Assembly: GCA_021732945.1 (NCBI GenBank) | Contig: JAKFWB010000287.1 | Location: forward strand, 1-7,658 | Source: Porphyrobacter sp. | GTDB lineage: Bacteria > Pseudomonadota > Alphaproteobacteria > Sphingomonadales > Sphingomonadaceae | DNA length: 7,658 nucleotides | Direction: 5' to 3' | Shown here: positions 6,242-7,658 of the stretch, piece after piece | Layout: every line of letters begins with the position of its first letter | Position numbering within the stretch: position 1 is the stretch's first letter | Made by a program: the position numbers and the translations under genes | The notes under the pieces: generated by a model | What the model was told of the DNA's origin: nothing | Database searches by the model: none | What the model saw: only the letters and a program-made list of their open reading frames with translations

Positions 6242-6930
6242 GCAAAGCCGCAAAATTGATCCAGAAGCTTCGTCGCCCGCCAGCGGCCCACAACTGGGTT
6301 AAGAATATCCGCAAGCGCCGCGATGATACGGCGAAGGCTCTTCATAACTTCGCAGTCAATCCTCCCCGTTCAAGCCTCGCGAGCGCAATTGCTATCTGCG
6401 TTCAGTTTGTCGTTGATGGGATTGACGAAGCTCAAGCACTGGAATGTGCAGAAAGAATAAAGAAAGAAGGCGACCGGGAGCGCGCGAAGTGGATTCTTCG
6501 TGCCTTTTGCCCTCACGCGCGAGCAAGAGGATGGGCTGGCGTTCAAGTCTTCAGGGACATGGTTGAGTTTTACAATGTTTCGGCCGGGGTACGCGTCCCG
6601 ATCCGATCTACGTTCGTTCTGAATGACAACGGCAAGCTCACGCCCTACTTCGTAATCGGCTGGTCGCAGATGAACTTGACTGAGTATCAGATCAGAATTC
6701 TTTGCACTTTGATCTACGAAGCGATCCTAACCTTGGAAGAATTTCAAGGATCGGATGCCGTCATCGTTTGCACGCCAGTCGCTCCCTGCTGCAAGAAGGA
6801 GCGTCACGTTATTGAGTGGCGCGTGTCTCAATTCACACGGCTCACGGATGTCGAGAAGCAGGAGCTCTTCGACAGGTATGCTGCCGCGTTGGACGACGCC
6901 GAGCGAATGCTAATCGAAAGCTTGGGTTAG
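6238..6930 (+). CDS. unrecognised protein in the toxin position of a Panacea pair
   Basis: This 230-residue soluble protein overlaps the antitoxin stop by four bases (ATGA); AAGG at 6226-6229 is its ribosome binding site. I do not recognise the family. Residues 1-30 are strongly basic (K/R-rich), 48-90 look helical, and 100-145 look mixed and may include strands (VRVPIRSTFVLND, KLTPYFVIGW). A helix follows at 148-168, then a short strand VIVCTP (175-180) with C178 and C184-C185, and a helical tail at 203-228. There are seven cysteines in all. No RNase, Fic, toxSAS or membrane-peptide signature is evident. Position next to a Panacea antitoxin makes it the toxin candidate; in SocAB-type pairs the partner acts on the DNA sliding clamp. 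QELF at 208-211 falls short of a clamp-binding motif. Existence of the gene is well supported; toxicity is inference. Confidence 0.75.
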   Translation: MSKAAKLIQKLRRPPAAHNWVKNIRKRRDDTAKALHNFAVNPPRSSLASAIAICVQFVVDGIDEAQALECAERIKKEGDRERAKWILRAFCPHARARGWAGVQVFRDMVEFYNVSAGVRVPIRSTFVLNDNGKLTPYFVIGWSQMNLTEYQIRILCTLIYEAILTLEEFQGSDAVIVCTPVAPCCKKERHVIEWRVSQFTRLTDVEKQELFDRYAAALDDAERMLIESLG

Positions 6931-7000
6931 AGAGTTCGCGGTCTCCCTGTCCTGTGCTGGGTAAGGCACTTCTGAGACGGCGACAGAGGTTCGAGAAAGT

Positions 7001-7492
7001 ATGTTCGACAAATTAGACGGATATAATTTGGTCGCAAACCTCGTCCCCGGTGCGGCGTTGACTTACGCGCTCCATGTTCATGGTTTTCCAACTCCAATGC
7101 CAGACGACATCGGTGCTTTCCTACTTGTCGCATTTGTAGCCGGCGTCTTGACGAATCGGTTAGGATCACTGGTTTTGGATCCCATTTTGCGACACCAGAA
7201 GGTAAAATTTCTCCATCCAAAGAATTATAAAGCGTACGTCACTTCTCAAAAAGATGATGAAAAGCTTGATACAATTGTTGCAAATACCGGCCTATACCGG
7301 ACTTTCGTTACGGCAGGGATCCTCTACCTTTTGCTAATTTCAGTAGATAGCATTATCAAAGAAACAGGGTTACCGAATAAAGCAATATTCATTTTGTTCG
7401 TAATTGTGGCTATAGTGGTTTCTGCTTTCGCTCTTAGAAAGGAGGACAATTACATCCACGAGCGAATTTCAAAAGGCGACGGCGAAGTTTGA
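7001..7492 (+). CDS. small four-helix membrane protein, possible third member of the Panacea cassette
   Basis: This 163-residue protein has four likely membrane segments at about 10-27, 37-59, 100-117 and 128-146. The pairs are separated by a cytosolic or periplasmic stretch (60-99) rich in K, H and D, and the tail is charged. The N-terminus (LDGYNLVANLVPGA at 5-18) resembles the YN...L.PG opening that I associate with small membrane proteins found near defence genes; this is recollection and not a search result. ATG 7001 has only a weak GAGAAAG (6993-6999) before it. It lies 70 bases after the toxin candidate with no clear terminator between, so co-transcription is possible. GC is low (21 of 60 at 7381-7440), like the other flanking genes. 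It could be a membrane effector or an unrelated cargo gene. Confidence 0.7.
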   Translation: MFDKLDGYNLVANLVPGAALTYALHVHGFPTPMPDDIGAFLLVAFVAGVLTNRLGSLVLDPILRHQKVKFLHPKNYKAYVTSQKDDEKLDTIVANTGLYRTFVTAGILYLLLISVDSIIKETGLPNKAIFILFVIVAIVVSAFALRKEDNYIHERISKGDGEV

Positions 7493-7500
7493 TTTAACAC

Positions 7501-7525
7501 TCCCGGCCCCGGGTCAGGCCCGGGA
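7501..7525 (+). terminator. GC-rich hairpin after the Panacea cassette
   Basis: TCCCGGCC at 7501-7508 pairs with GGCCCGGGA at 7517-7525 with a single bulged G, around an 8-base loop, beginning 8 bases after the stop at 7490-7492. No T-run follows. It may be an intrinsic-like terminator or another short intergenic palindrome. Confidence 0.45.
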
Positions 7526-7534
7526 CGGCGACTA

Positions 7535-7658
7535 GGCGGCGTGGACAAATTGGTTGACGCGAGACTCGGCGGTTGATTCAAGGCTTCCTTTTGGAGGCGA
7601 GCTTGAGCCGGGGCGATCTGAGCGAAGCTGAATGGCGCGTTTTGAGGGACTTGCTGCC
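7535..7658 (+). mobile_element. left end of an IS5-like insertion sequence (runs off the window)
   Basis: The transposase start at 7603 implies that the left end of the element lies just upstream. CTAG at 7532-7535 followed by GGCGGCGTGGACAAAT is the likeliest border, because many IS5-family members insert at CTAG or TA. The matching right inverted repeat is outside the window, so the exact edge is a guess. Confidence 0.45.
7603..7658 (+). CDS. IS5-family transposase, N-terminal fragment cut by the window edge
   Basis: From TTG 7603 the frame reads MSRGDLSEAEWRVLRDLLP, the typical N-terminus of IS5-family (IS427-like) transposases, where the LS/TEAEW...LLP pattern belongs to the DUF4096 start of the protein. 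GGAGG at 7593-7597 lies 5 bases upstream, which supports the TTG start. The catalytic DDE domain is not in the window, so intactness cannot be judged. Its position directly after low-GC accessory genes fits a mobile neighbourhood. Confidence 0.7.
   Translation, partial: MSRGDLSEAEWRVLRDLL

Noticed and set aside
6859..6870. QELF (residues 208-211) of the toxin candidate as a sliding-clamp binding motif, as in SocB
   Set aside because: It lacks the Q-x-x-L-F or Q-x-x-L-x-F spacing of clamp-binding peptides, so it does not support a SocB-like target.

Overview
The window reads as an alphaproteobacterial chromosome, most likely from order Sphingomonadales and probably family Erythrobacteraceae. 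That placement rests on the character of the nrdA and nrdB products and on many GANTC sites in front of them, and it was made by eye without a database search. The core is a GC-rich class I ribonucleotide reductase locus on the + strand: nrdA (2304-4343), a 60-residue two-helix membrane protein (4429-4611) and nrdB (4688-5734). All the key catalytic residues of both subunits are visible.

Both flanks look like accessory DNA with clearly lower GC. On the left, 155-1525 encodes a 456-residue protein ending in an ApeA-like HEPN domain with an R-x4-H motif, a likely RNase-type defence or stress protein. On the right, starting only 3 bases after the nrdB stop, is a compact cassette. It begins with a Panacea-domain (SocA-like) antitoxin (5738-6241). 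The next gene overlaps it by ATGA and encodes an unrecognised 230-residue protein (6238-6930), which occupies the toxin position. A small four-helix membrane protein (7001-7492) follows. A GC-rich hairpin and the first codons of an IS5-like transposase end the window.

The 778-base gap before nrdA holds two short REP-like palindromes and then a dense regulatory region. This has nine GANTC (CcrM methylation) sites in 416 bases, a near-consensus CtrA site lying on a TTGACG -35 element, and a GC-rich leader of about 240 bases with competing hairpins. GANTC sites are absent from the next 2.2 kb and then return as a group of three in front of nrdB. The simplest reading is that dNTP synthesis is tied to the cell cycle through CcrM/GcrA and CtrA, and that mobile or defence genes have settled on either side of this essential locus. 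The most promising candidate for a new system is the Panacea cassette with its unrecognised toxin candidate and possible membrane third component.
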